Shown in pieces: positions 1 through 8,053 of a stretch of 39,443 bases of DNA (the first letter of the stretch is position 1; each line of letters starts with the position of its first letter). Under the pieces are notes generated by a model. The model saw only the letters and a list, made by a program, of their open reading frames with translations. It had not been told where the DNA came from and made no database searches. Source of the DNA: an uncultured Faecalibacterium sp. (GTDB lineage Bacteria; Bacillota; Clostridia; Oscillospirales; Ruminococcaceae); assembly GCA_900539945.1 (NCBI GenBank), contig UQDV01000025.1, positions 1 to 39,443 of the forward strand. The letters run 5' to 3'. Made by a program: the position numbers and the translations under genes.

Positions 1-6
1 TGTTAT

Positions 7-51
7 GCCCTTCTAGGGCTTACTCAAGCCACCGGCTCAGCCGGTGGTTTT
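7..51. other. tandem hairpins at the left edge, downstream of hisS
   Basis: Two perfect hairpins lie in tandem: a 5-bp stem with a 3-nt loop at 7-19 and an 8-bp stem (CCACCGGC/GCCGGTGG, loop TCA) at 29-47. A T4 run follows the second on the plus strand. On the minus strand, hisS would be transcribed into them, but no U-tract follows there. They could stop plus-strand transcription arriving from outside the window. They could also be the end of a small mobile element of the IS200/IS605 kind, whose ends often carry such hairpins; that is inference and no transposase is visible. Confidence 0.5.
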
Positions 52-61
52 GACTTTGTGG

Positions 62-1303
62 TTACTGCTGTGCAAAAATTTTGACTTCGTCCTTGTCCAT
101 GAAGGCGGCACCGGCAAACCCGGCGGCCTCCAACTGGCCCAGCTGCTTGCCCAGCTTCTTGGCCTGCTGCAGCACGGTGACGTTGTAGGTGTCACGCAGG
201 GCGGCGGCCTTGCTCAGCACGGCGGAGAAGTCGGCGTCCTTGCCGTACAGCAGGGCGATCTTCTGCTTGGCACCGGGGATCTGATACCCCTGTTCCAGCA
301 GGATGCCGCACACGCGCTCGAAACCGATGGAGAAGCCCACGGCAGGCACCTGGGTGCCCAGGAACTTGCCCACCATGTTGTCGTAGCGGCCGCCGCCGGC
401 CACGGCACCGCTGAACTGCGGGCAGGTGATCTCGAACACCATGCCGGTGTAGTAGCCCTGACCGCGCACCAGGCTGGGGCAGTAGGCCACCTGATAGCGG
501 CCGGCAGCCAGCGCATTGGCGGTGGCCAGAACGTACTTCAGGTCATCGGCGATGGCGGGGTCGGCGCAGCGGGCAGCCACGGCGTCCAGCGTCACCTCAC
601 CGGCGGCGATGAAATCGGCCAGTGCGTTGATGGCGGCTTCCGGCAGCTGCTTTTCGGTCAGCTCGGCCTTCACGCCGTCAGCACCGATCTTGTCCATCTT
701 GTCAAAGGTGATGCAGACGGAATCCAGCGTATCGGCGGCAAAGCCCATGCTCTCCAGCATGCCGCGCAGGATGCGGCGGTCGTTGATGTTCACCGTGAAG
801 CCGGTGAAGCCGATGTTCAGCAAAGCGCGGGTGGTCACGTCGATCAGCTCCACCTCGGCGTTGGGGGAGCTGTCACCCAGAATGTCAATATCGCACTGCA
901 CGAACTCGCGCAGACGGCCCTTCTGGGGGCGCTCGGCACGGAACACGCGGTCGGTCTGGATCACCTTGAAGGGGCTGGGCAGCTTGTCCTTGTTGGCGGC
1001 ATAGTAGCGGCTCAGGGGCAGGGTGAGGTCGTAGCGCAGGCCCATGTCGGAGAGCTGCTTGGGGTCGCCGGTGTTCAGGGCGGCGGTGAGCTTGTCGCCG
1101 CGCTTGAGCACCTTGAAGATCAGGTTCAGGTTGTCGCCGCCGTCGGACTTGTCCAGATTTTCCATGTCCTCCAGCATAGGGGTGGAGATGCGCTCAAAGC
1201 CGGACGCACGGTAGGTCTCCAGAATCTTGCCCTGGATGTAGTCGCGCAGGGTCTGCTCGGCGGGCAGCAGGTCGCGCATGCCCTTCAATGCCTGTGTTTT
1301 CAT
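62..1303 (-). CDS. hisS: histidyl-tRNA synthetase
   Basis: This class II aminoacyl-tRNA synthetase charges tRNA-His with histidine in the cytoplasm. The 413 residues match the usual bacterial length of about 420. Visible landmarks are the N-terminal KGMRDLLP segment, the motif 2 region with RAERPQKGRLREF (about residues 123-135), the histidine-binding signature RGQGYYTG (about 281-288), and a motif 3 region with GFSIGFERV. The C-terminal part, about 345-413, is the anticodon-binding domain. The ATG has a GAGAGG ribosome-binding site just upstream on the minus strand, and a consensus promoter lies about 50 bp before it. The gene is monocistronic and divergent from the broken transporter gene. 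No T-box leader is visible in the short 5' region. Confidence 0.97.
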   Translation of the reverse strand: MKTQALKGMRDLLPAEQTLRDYIQGKILETYRASGFERISTPMLEDMENLDKSDGGDNLNLIFKVLKRGDKLTAALNTGDPKQLSDMGLRYDLTLPLSRYYAANKDKLPSPFKVIQTDRVFRAERPQKGRLREFVQCDIDILGDSSPNAEVELIDVTTRALLNIGFTGFTVNINDRRILRGMLESMGFAADTLDSVCITFDKMDKIGADGVKAELTEKQLPEAAINALADFIAAGEVTLDAVAARCADPAIADDLKYVLATANALAAGRYQVAYCPSLVRGQGYYTGMVFEITCPQFSGAVAGGGRYDNMVGKFLGTQVPAVGFSIGFERVCGILLEQGYQIPGAKQKIALLYGKDADFSAVLSKAAALRDTYNVTVLQQAKKLGKQLGQLEAAGFAGAAFMDKDEVKIFAQQ

Positions 1304-1352
1304 GGTTGCAATACCTCTCTATATGTCAATTGAATTGTTTCCAGTACATCAT

Positions 1353-1380
1353 ATTATAAAGGAAACTGCCGGATTGTCAA
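1353..1380 (-). promoter_or_regulatory. hisS promoter
   Basis: On the minus strand TTGACA (1380-1375) and TATAAT (1358-1353) are both perfect consensus and separated by 16 bp. They point into hisS about 50 bp downstream. Confidence 0.85.
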
Positions 1381-1428
1381 TCCGAATGGGCACACTATCG
1401 CAAATTGCACGGATTTTGAGGTGAAACG

Positions 1429-2662
1429 ATGAAACAGCAGTTTGCAGCAAAACACCCGTGGACGATCCTTGCCGCCGGGGCCGCCATTCAGGTGCTCACG
1501 GGGCTTCCGGCGGCGTGGGGCGTGTTCCAGCAGCCGGTCATGGAGGAATACGGCCTGTCGGAGCAGGGGGCGGGGTATGCGTTTGGCATCCTCATCGCGG
1601 CCTTCGGTGTGGGGTGCGTGCTGGGCGGCTTCCTGCAGGACAGGCACGGCCCCCGCTGCGCGGGCCTGTGGGGCACCGCCCTGCTCTGCGGCGGCTTTTT
1701 TGGCGGGCCTGCTGCCGCCAGGCAGCGCAGAGGCGTTCTTTCTGGCGTTCAGCATCCCGGCGGGGCTGGGCACGGCGTTTTTGTATCCGTCCATCCAGTC
1801 CTGCGCCCAGAAGTGGTACGCCGACCGCAAGGGGCTGGCCACCGGCGTCATCGGCGGGGCGGTGGGCCTGAGCGGTGCCTTCCTCACCGTATTCGTGCGC
1901 ACGGCAGTGCGGGGATTTTGGGTCGTGCAGGGCATCCGGGGGGCCTTCTGGGCACTGGGTGCGGTCACCCTGCCGGTATGCCTTGTGGGCAGTCTGCTTT
2001 TGCAGGACCCGCCGCAGACCGGGCAGACCCAAAAACCGCAGGAGAACGGCAAAAACACCATTGACCTTGCCCCGCAGCAGATGCTGCGCACAAAGCAGTA
2101 CTGGCTGTGCGCCGGAGCGGTGTGCTTTTCTACCCCCGCAGTGCTGCTGTTCAGCCCCATTATTTTAAAGCTGGGCATGGAGCGCGGGTTGGAGGAGCAG
2201 GCGGCGCTATGGAGCGTGGTACTGGGCAGCGTGGGCAGTGCGGCAGGCCGCCTGCTGATGCCCCTGCTCAGTGACCGAATCGGCCGCCGCCCCACCGACA
2301 TGCTGCTGTTTGCGGTGTCTGCCGGGCTGTCGGCGGGGTTTGCCTTTGCACAGGGCTGGGGCGTGGTGGCCTGCTATGCGGGCCTCACCTTCTGCTACTC
2401 GGCGTTGGCGGCGGTTCTGCCGGCCCTTTCCACCGACCTGTTCGGCTTCCCTCATGCGGGGGTCAACTATGGCTTTCTGGCGCTGGGGCAGAGCGTGGGC
2501 AGCCTTGCCTTTCCGTTTGCAGCCAATTTCTTCGGGCTGGAAGCCGGTCGGCACTGGATGGCCGTGGCAGCCGCCGGGGCCGGCTTTGCCTGCATCCGGG
2601 CCTTGCGGCCGGTGGAACCGTCTGCCGGGCGCGGACAGCGGGGCGTGGACAGGAACTGCTGA
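1429..2662 (+). pseudogene. MFS transporter, oxalate/formate antiporter-like, frameshifted
   Basis: The gene encodes a 12-segment major facilitator split over two frames. It starts at ATG 1429 behind GAGGTG and reads correctly to a T6 run at 1696-1701. The rest of the protein, from about AGLLPPGSAEAF to the stop at 2662, is in the next frame. Removing one T restores a single protein of about 410 residues. The first half has the G-x-x-x-D-R-H-G loop (GGFLQDRHG) and the second the D-R-I-G-R-R loop (LSDRIGRR), both typical of MFS proteins. The overall pattern resembles the OFA (oxalate/formate antiporter) group, but the substrate cannot be told. The break may be a true mutation, slippage at a phase-variable tract, or a sequencing error. 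Confidence 0.8.
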
Positions 2663-2764
2663 CAGAATTGACAGAAAAATGACAAATGCCCGGCAGAAAG
2701 CGGACGAATTGACGGTTAGATGAAAATAACCAAAAGAGAATTGCGGATTTTTGGCGGAAATGTC

Positions 2765-2793
2765 TTGCAAAATGCGCGCGCATTCTCTATAAT
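2765..2793 (+). promoter_or_regulatory. promoter of the Fe-S scaffold/GGGtGRT operon, with a palindrome in the spacer
   Basis: TTGCAA (2765-2770) and a perfect TATAAT (2788-2793) are spaced 17 bp. The spacer contains a perfect 14-bp palindrome, AATGCGCGCGCATT (2771-2784), a candidate repressor operator. A leader of about 130 nt follows, which is G/C-rich and holds no convincing gene. Confidence 0.75.
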
Positions 2794-2929
2794 AAAATCA
2801 TGCGTGGTAGTGCTGTGCAGCCGAAAGAGAGCGGCCTGCGCAGCCGATGCAAAACGGGAGGGCGAGCGGTGCCGGCAGGGCGCAGCCGTGTTCCCGCCAA
2901 GCGACATTTGTCAAAAGGAGAGTATGATT

Positions 2930-3631
2930 ATGACCTATTCGCAGCAAGTACAGAATATGTGCCCGATCACCAAAGGTCCTAAGCATGGTCCGGCTCCCAT
3001 CCCCGAAGAGGGCGCATGGGTCAAGGCCTACGAGATCAAGGACATCAGCGGCTACACCCACGGTGTGGGCTGGTGTGCACCTCAGCAGGGCACCTGCAAG
3101 CTGTCTCTGAACATCAAGAACGGCGTCATCGAAGAGGCTCTGGTGGAGACCATCGGCTGCTCCGGCATGACCCACTCTGCTGCTATGGCAGGCGAGATCC
3201 TGCCCGGCAAGACCATTCTGGAAGCTCTGAACACCGACCTGGTGTGCGACGCCATCAACGTGGCTATGCGTGAGCTGTTCCTGCAGATCGTCTACGGCCG
3301 CAGCCAGACCGCTTTCTCTGAGGATGGTCTGCCCATCGGCGCAGGTCTGGATGACCTGGGCAAGGGCCTGCGCTCCATGACCGGCACCATCTTCTCCACC
3401 AAGGAAAAGGGCGTCCGTTACCTGGAGCTGACCGAGGGCTACATCAACAAGCTGGCTCTGGATGCCAACGATGAGGTCATCGGCTATCAGTTCGTCAAGC
3501 TGGGCAAGATGATGGAGGACATCCGTCACGGCAAGACCCCCAACGAGGCTTACGAGAAGAACGTGGGTACTTACGGCCGCTTCAGCAAGGAGCAGGGCGC
3601 TGTCAAGTACATCGACCCGCGTGAGGAATAA
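2930..3631 (+). CDS. NifU-like iron-sulfur cluster assembly scaffold protein
   Basis: This is a cytoplasmic protein of 233 residues with a NifU N-terminal-type fold. Proteins of this family hold a nascent Fe-S cluster on conserved cysteines and pass it on. Visible cysteines fall in WCAPQQGTC (about residues 38-46), GCSG (about 70) and LVC (about 104), spaced as in scaffold proteins. The start was set at ATG 2930, because AAAAGGAG ends 9 nt before it; the in-frame ATG at 2924 is too close to that site. Codon use is strongly biased towards a few GC-rich codons, suggesting high expression. It is followed 17 nt later by the GGGtGRT gene and shares its promoter. The pairing is likely functional, but the target protein is unknown. 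Confidence 0.85.
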   Translation: MTYSQQVQNMCPITKGPKHGPAPIPEEGAWVKAYEIKDISGYTHGVGWCAPQQGTCKLSLNIKNGVIEEALVETIGCSGMTHSAAMAGEILPGKTILEALNTDLVCDAINVAMRELFLQIVYGRSQTAFSEDGLPIGAGLDDLGKGLRSMTGTIFSTKEKGVRYLELTEGYINKLALDANDEVIGYQFVKLGKMMEDIRHGKTPNEAYEKNVGTYGRFSKEQGAVKYIDPREE

Positions 3632-3648
3632 GAGAGGAGGAACAACTC

Positions 3649-4647
3649 ATGGCAACTTTTGAATCTATGGATCGCCGCATGCCGAAGATCGAGGCATGCC
3701 TGAAGGCCAACGGCCTGGAGTCTCTGGACGCTTGCAACGAGATGCTCCTCGCCAAGGGCATCGACTGCGACAAGATCGTCCGCGGTGTGCAGCCCATCTG
3801 CTTTGATAACGCTGTCTGGGCTTACACCCTGGGCACCGCCATCGCTGTGAAGCGCGGTCTGACCGACGCAGCCGAGTGCGCTGCCGCCATCGGTGAGGGC
3901 CTGGAGGCTTTCACCATCCCCGGTTCTGTCGCTGAGCAGCGTCAGGTCGGTCTGGGCCACGGCAACCTGGGCGCTCGTCTGCTGAGCGAGGACACCACCT
4001 GCTTCGCTTTCCTGGCAGGCCACGAGTCCTTTGCTGCTGCTGAGGGTGCCATCGGCATCGCCCGCACCGCAAACAAGGTCCGCAAGACCCCCCTGCGCGT
4101 CATCCTGAACGGCCTGGGCAAGGACGCAGCTTACATCATTTCCCGTATCAACGGCTTCACCTATGTGCAGACCGAGTACGACATCCCCACCCAGACCCTG
4201 AAGGTCGTCAAGGAGATCCCCTTCTCCGAGGGTGAGCGCGCAGCCGTCAAGTGCTACGGCGCTAACGATGTCATGGAGGGCGTTGCCATTATGAAGAAGG
4301 AGGACGTCCAGTGCTCCATCACCGGCAACTCCACCAACCCCGTCCGCTTCCAGCACCTGGTTGCAGGCACCTATAAGAAGTGGGCCATCGAGAACGGCAA
4401 GAAGTACTTCTCCGTTGCTTCCGGCGGCGGCACGGGCCGTACCCTGCACCCCGATAACGTGGCAGCAGGCCCCGCAAGCTACGGCCTGACCGACTCTCTG
4501 GGCCGTGTGCACGGTGATGCTCAGTTCGCTGGCTCTTCCTCCGTGCCCGCTCACGTTGAGATGATGGGTCTGATCGGCATGGGCAACAACCCCATGGTCG
4601 GCGCTACCGTTGCATGCGCTGTTGCTGCAGCTCAGGCTAACGCCTAA
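3649..4647 (+). CDS. GGGtGRT family protein
   Basis: This 332-residue protein contains the GGGTGRT motif that names the family (about residues 260-266, nt 4426-4446). I know of no experimentally assigned activity. Nothing resembles a signal peptide or membrane segment, so it is probably cytoplasmic. Cysteines occur at several places (ACLK, DACNEM, PICFD, TCFAF, QCSIT), so metal or cluster binding is possible. AGGAGG lies 10 nt before the ATG. The gene is the second of a two-gene operon with the NifU-like scaffold and is closed by a strong terminator. As with its partner, codon bias suggests an abundant protein. A role as client or partner of the Fe-S scaffold is inference from the operon alone. 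Confidence 0.85.
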   Translation: MATFESMDRRMPKIEACLKANGLESLDACNEMLLAKGIDCDKIVRGVQPICFDNAVWAYTLGTAIAVKRGLTDAAECAAAIGEGLEAFTIPGSVAEQRQVGLGHGNLGARLLSEDTTCFAFLAGHESFAAAEGAIGIARTANKVRKTPLRVILNGLGKDAAYIISRINGFTYVQTEYDIPTQTLKVVKEIPFSEGERAAVKCYGANDVMEGVAIMKKEDVQCSITGNSTNPVRFQHLVAGTYKKWAIENGKKYFSVASGGGTGRTLHPDNVAAGPASYGLTDSLGRVHGDAQFAGSSSVPAHVEMMGLIGMGNNPMVGATVACAVAAAQANA

Positions 4648-4667
4648 TTATTCCCTAGTTCGGCAGA

Positions 4668-4705
4668 GGGGGAGCTGCGTTCCGAATGCGCAGCTTCCCC
4701 TTTTT
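4668..4705 (+). terminator. intrinsic terminator after the GGGtGRT gene
   Basis: A 12-bp stem with one G-T pair (4668-4679 with 4689-4700), a 9-nt loop and a T5 tract. Confidence 0.9.
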
Positions 4706-4773
4706 ATGCTGATAGATGTTCGCATGGACAAACCATGAAGCAAACCCCAAGAAGAAGGAAGGAAGATCCAATC

Positions 4774-6675
4774 ATGAGAAAACGCATTGCTGCGTTTGCA
4801 CTGGCATCCGTCATGGCCCTGAGCCTGTTCGGCTGCGGCGCAAAGAACAACTCCGCCTCCTCTGCTGCAGGTGTCTCCGGTGACTTTACCGGCACCGCAA
4901 AGGGCATGGGCGGCGACGTGACCGTCACCCTGACCCTGACGGACAGCAAGATCACCGGCTGCACCGCTGAGGGTGCCGACGAGACCCAGGGCATTGGTAC
5001 CCTGGCTCTGGAGCAGCTGCCCGGCCAGATCGCTGAGACCGGCAGCATCGCTGTGGACGGCGTCTCCGGTGCTACCATCACCTCCGACGCCATCAAGGAG
5101 GCTGCTGCCGCCGCTCTGACCGCTGCCGGCCTGAACGCCGATGACTACAAGACCGCTGTCGAGGCCGACACCACCAAGGCAGAGGACTCCACCATTGACG
5201 CAGATGTTGCCATCGTGGGCGCAGGCGGCGCAGGCATGACTGCTGCCATCACCGCTGCTGCTGAGGGCAAGAGCGTTGTCATCCTGGAGAGCCAGCCCAT
5301 GGTGGGCGGCAACTCCGTCCGTGCCACCGGCGGCATGAACGCTGGCGACACCGTGTACCAGGACGAGAACGAGTTCGGCGAGTCCGCAGGCGTGGAAAAG
5401 ACCCTGAAGACTGCTGCTGAAAAGTACGCCGACAACGCTACCATCACCGCTCTGGCTAAGACTGTTTCTGAGCAGTGGGCTGCTTATCAGGCTGACCCCA
5501 AGGGCTACTTTGACAGCGTGGAGCTGATGGAGCTGGACACCATGATCGGCGGCAAGGGTCTGAATAACCCTGAGCTGGTGGAGACTCTGTGCTCCAACAG
5601 TGCCGACGCCATCGACTGGCTGGACGAGCACGGCATCACCCTGCACAATGTTGCCAGCTTTGGCGGTGCCTCCGTCAAGCGCATCCATCGCCCCGTGGAC
5701 GGCGACGGCAAGACCGTTTCCGTTGGCTCTTACATGATCCCTCTGCTGCAGGAAAACTGCGACAAGGCTGGTGTGCAGACTCTGCTGAACACCACCGCTA
5801 CCGAGATCCTGACCGACGCCAACGGCGCTGCCGTGGGCGTGAAGGCTACCGGTGCTTCCGGTGAGACCGTCACCGTCAATGCCAAGGCCGTTGTGCTGGC
5901 CACTGGCGGTTTCGGCGCAAACCTGGACATGGTCACCGAGTACAAGCCGGAGCTGAAGGGCTTCATGACCACCAACGCTGCTGGCGCTCAGGGCCAGGGC
6001 ATTGAGATGGCAACCGCCATCGGTGCCGACACCGTGGATATGGATCAGATCCAGATCCACCCCACCGTGGAAGCCAACACCGCTGCCCTGATCACCGAGG
6101 GCCTGCGCGGCGACGGTGCCGTGCTGATCAACGCCGAGGGCAAGCGCTTCATCGACGAAGTGGGCACCCGTGACGTGGTCTCCGCAGCCGAGATCGCACA
6201 GACCGGCAGCTACAGCTGGCTGGTGGTGGATCAGGCTATGGTCGATGCTTCCAGCGTCATCCAGGGCTACATCAAGAAGGGCTACACCGTGACCGGTGAG
6301 ACCTACGAGGAACTGGGCAAGGCCATGGGCGTCGATGAGGCTGCCTTTGCCGAGACCATGAACACCTGGAACGGCTATGTTGAGGCCAAGAACGACCCCG
6401 ACTTCGGCCGCACCAGCTTCGCCAACCCCCTGAACACCGCTCCGTACTACGCCATCAAGGTCACCGCTGGTGTGCATCACACCATGGGCGGCCTGAAGAT
6501 CAACACCAACACCGAGGTGCTGAAGGCTGACGGTTCCGTCATCCCCGGCCTGTTCGCTGCTGGTGAGGTCACCGGCGGTGTGCACGGTGCAAACCGTCTG
6601 GGCGGCAACGCTGTGGCCGACTTCGTGGTCTTTGGCCGCATTGCAGGTGCTGCTGCCAGCAAGTACGCTGCATGA
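4774..6675 (+). CDS. FMN- and FAD-binding flavoprotein lipoprotein (fumarate/urocanate reductase-like)
   Basis: This is an exported flavoprotein of 633 residues. Residues 1-21 form a lipoprotein signal with lipobox SLFGC (Cys21). A small FMN-binding domain follows at about 38-115; its DGVSGATIT (95-103) is the site where flavin transferases (ApbE) attach FMN to a Thr. The rest is an FAD-binding fumarate reductase/flavocytochrome c-type domain beginning with the dinucleotide fold DVAIVGAGGAGM (about 143). RLGGNAVADFVVFGR near the C-terminus is typical of the family. No haem-binding CxxCH is present, so electrons must arrive another way. The start at ATG 4774 follows AGGAAG. The family reduces fumarate, urocanate or similar acceptors outside the membrane; the substrate here is unknown. 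The stop overlaps the next gene in ATGA. Confidence 0.9.
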   Translation: MRKRIAAFALASVMALSLFGCGAKNNSASSAAGVSGDFTGTAKGMGGDVTVTLTLTDSKITGCTAEGADETQGIGTLALEQLPGQIAETGSIAVDGVSGATITSDAIKEAAAAALTAAGLNADDYKTAVEADTTKAEDSTIDADVAIVGAGGAGMTAAITAAAEGKSVVILESQPMVGGNSVRATGGMNAGDTVYQDENEFGESAGVEKTLKTAAEKYADNATITALAKTVSEQWAAYQADPKGYFDSVELMELDTMIGGKGLNNPELVETLCSNSADAIDWLDEHGITLHNVASFGGASVKRIHRPVDGDGKTVSVGSYMIPLLQENCDKAGVQTLLNTTATEILTDANGAAVGVKATGASGETVTVNAKAVVLATGGFGANLDMVTEYKPELKGFMTTNAAGAQGQGIEMATAIGADTVDMDQIQIHPTVEANTAALITEGLRGDGAVLINAEGKRFIDEVGTRDVVSAAEIAQTGSYSWLVVDQAMVDASSVIQGYIKKGYTVTGETYEELGKAMGVDEAAFAETMNTWNGYVEAKNDPDFGRTSFANPLNTAPYYAIKVTAGVHHTMGGLKINTNTEVLKADGSVIPGLFAAGEVTGGVHGANRLGGNAVADFVVFGRIAGAAASKYAA

Positions 6676-7070
6676 GTGTGACGGAAAAATCTGACGCAGC
6701 TTCCGGCAAAAAACGCTGGAAGCCGTGGCAGAAGAACCTGATCTTTGCTCTGGTGGTGCTGGCCGTGGCAGCGGCGCTGTACTTCGGTTGGCGCGCGGCC
6801 CGCGGCAGCAAGGGCACGGGTCTGGAAGCAGTCGTTGACTTTGGCAGCGGCGCATCTGAGACCCTCTCGCTGGACGAAGATCATGATTACCTGTATGATG
6901 TGGGCGACTATGTGGTCCACCTGCAGGTAAAAGATGGCGCGATCGCGTTTTTGGACAGCCAGTGCCCCGATCATATCTGTGAGCAATTCGGCTGGCTGGA
7001 CAAGGACGGTGCCTGGGCGGCTTGTGTGCCGGCAGGCGTGTATGTGGTGGTGCAGGAAGCTGCTTCCTGA
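6672..7070 (+). CDS. NusG domain II-containing membrane-anchored protein
   Basis: A 132-residue protein with a short basic cytoplasmic start, one membrane segment (about residues 22-40) and an external domain of the NusG_II type. The domain carries the conserved SQCPDHICEQFGWL segment and ends in VPAGVYVVV. Its start overlaps the stop of the flavoprotein gene (ATGA, 6672-6675), so translation is coupled. NusG_II proteins recur beside FMN-binding and ApbE-type genes in Firmicutes. A part in membrane-linked flavin electron transfer is therefore a reasonable inference, but no activity is known to me. The two cysteines in CPDHIC might bind metal or form a disulfide. Confidence 0.85.
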   Translation: MSVTEKSDAASGKKRWKPWQKNLIFALVVLAVAAALYFGWRAARGSKGTGLEAVVDFGSGASETLSLDEDHDYLYDVGDYVVHLQVKDGAIAFLDSQCPDHICEQFGWLDKDGAWAACVPAGVYVVVQEAAS

Positions 7071-7096
7071 CCGCTGTACCGACGAGCTGAAAATGA

Positions 7097-7137
7097 GAAA
7101 AGGGCAGTGTGCCGGGGCTCCGGTGCACTGCCTTTTC
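7097..7137 (+). terminator. intrinsic terminator after the flavoprotein pair
   Basis: A long hairpin (arms about 7101-7115 and 7120-7132, two G-T pairs, loop GGCT) flanked by A4 and T4. Confidence 0.85.
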
Positions 7138-7205
7138 TGCGTGTCCGCGGGAAAAATTAGGTGGGATTTCCAAAAATAATTCCAACTTTTTAGCTGATTT
7201 GCCAC

Positions 7206-7234
7206 TTGACAGCGGCGCATATTCTTGCTATTTT
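7206..7234 (+). promoter_or_regulatory. promoter of the secreted protein gene
   Basis: A perfect TTGACA (7206-7211), a 17-bp spacer and TATTTT (7229-7234) preceded by an extended TGC. Confidence 0.65.
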
Positions 7235-7292
7235 AAAGCTGGGAGAATATGGCGGCACCGGATCGGTGCCCCCGCCGAAAGGAGAATGCTTT

Positions 7293-7985
7293 ATGAAGAT
7301 GCGCAGAATCGCGGGTCTGTTGCTCACTGCCGCCTGTGCAGTGTCGCTGCTTTGCCCGGCCGCATGGGCTGTGAATGCCAGCAGCGTGGATAAGAGCGGC
7401 GGCAATGTCCGTCTGAGCTATCGTTTGCAGATGCCTGCCGTGGAGGATTCCGCCAAGATCGGCGAAGATGTGAAGGCGCAGGTCAAGACCACGGCCCGCC
7501 GCACCAGCAATAGCGTGGTGGAGATCGACATGAACAGCCGTGCGGATGCTGAAAGCCAGCTGGGCATGAAGTTTGTGTCCAGCAGCACCTTTGATGCCCT
7601 TCCGCAGGGCGGCGGGACGGACAATGTGGTGGTTTCGTTCAAGCCGTCCCAGAAGATCACCAATACCATGTACAACCAGTACCGCACGGACGGTGTCGTG
7701 TCGCTGACCTTTGCGGCAAGCACCCGCTGGGATGGCAGCGATGAAGCTGCGGTGGAGGAGTCGGTCACCGCGCCGGGTGCCTCGTATGCCAAGGCAGATT
7801 ACACCGCAGCCAACGGTCAGGTCTACCAGATCTACAGCGTGAAGGATGCTGCAGGCAATGTAACGGCCCAGTACACCGTGTTCCAGCACGGTGCCACCAC
7901 CTATCTGCTGTGTGCCCAGAGCACCGGTGCCATGCCGCAGAACTACCTGAACGCCTTGCTGGACACCCTGAATTATCCGGCATAA
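7293..7985 (+). CDS. secreted protein of unknown function
   Basis: 230 residues. A Sec signal peptide is clear: a basic start (MKMRR), a hydrophobic core and a probable cleavage after AWA at about residue 27. I do not recognise the mature part. It is polar, has no long hydrophobic segment or repeat, and contains two cysteine-poor stretches rich in Ser, Thr and Asp. The C-terminus (TYLLCAQSTGAMPQNYLNALLDTLNYPA, split here as TYLLCAQSTG and LLDTLNYPA) looks like a compact alpha/beta end. AAAGGAG lies 9 nt before ATG 7293. The gene stands alone between its own promoter and a bidirectional terminator. Confidence 0.8.
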   Translation: MKMRRIAGLLLTAACAVSLLCPAAWAVNASSVDKSGGNVRLSYRLQMPAVEDSAKIGEDVKAQVKTTARRTSNSVVEIDMNSRADAESQLGMKFVSSSTFDALPQGGGTDNVVVSFKPSQKITNTMYNQYRTDGVVSLTFAASTRWDGSDEAAVEESVTAPGASYAKADYTAANGQVYQIYSVKDAAGNVTAQYTVFQHGATTYLLCAQSTGAMPQNYLNALLDTLNYPA

Positions 7986-8003
7986 AATTTGCTTGAATCA
8001 AAA

Positions 8004-8037
8004 CAAGGCCCCGTGTGCTGATGCACACGGGGCCTTG
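8004..8037. terminator. bidirectional terminator between convergent genes
   Basis: A perfect 15-bp stem (8004-8018 with 8023-8037) with a TGAT loop. The A-run before it gives a U-tract for the minus-strand gene, and TCTGTTG follows on the plus strand. Confidence 0.85.
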
Positions 8038-8053
8038 TCTGTTGATTTGAGTC

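Noticed and set aside
1690..1710. Programmed frameshifting at the T6 run of the MFS gene.
   Set aside because: No stimulatory hairpin or ribosome-binding-like signal was found close by and the family does not use frameshifting; mutation, slippage or error is simpler.
1592..2301. Minus-strand frames across the broken MFS gene.
   Set aside because: Arg/Pro-rich translations without family motifs; the plus-strand halves carry all MFS features.
2720..2929. A longer NifU-like protein starting at 2720.
   Set aside because: The promoter (2765-2793) lies inside that extension and AAAAGGAG fits the start at 2930.
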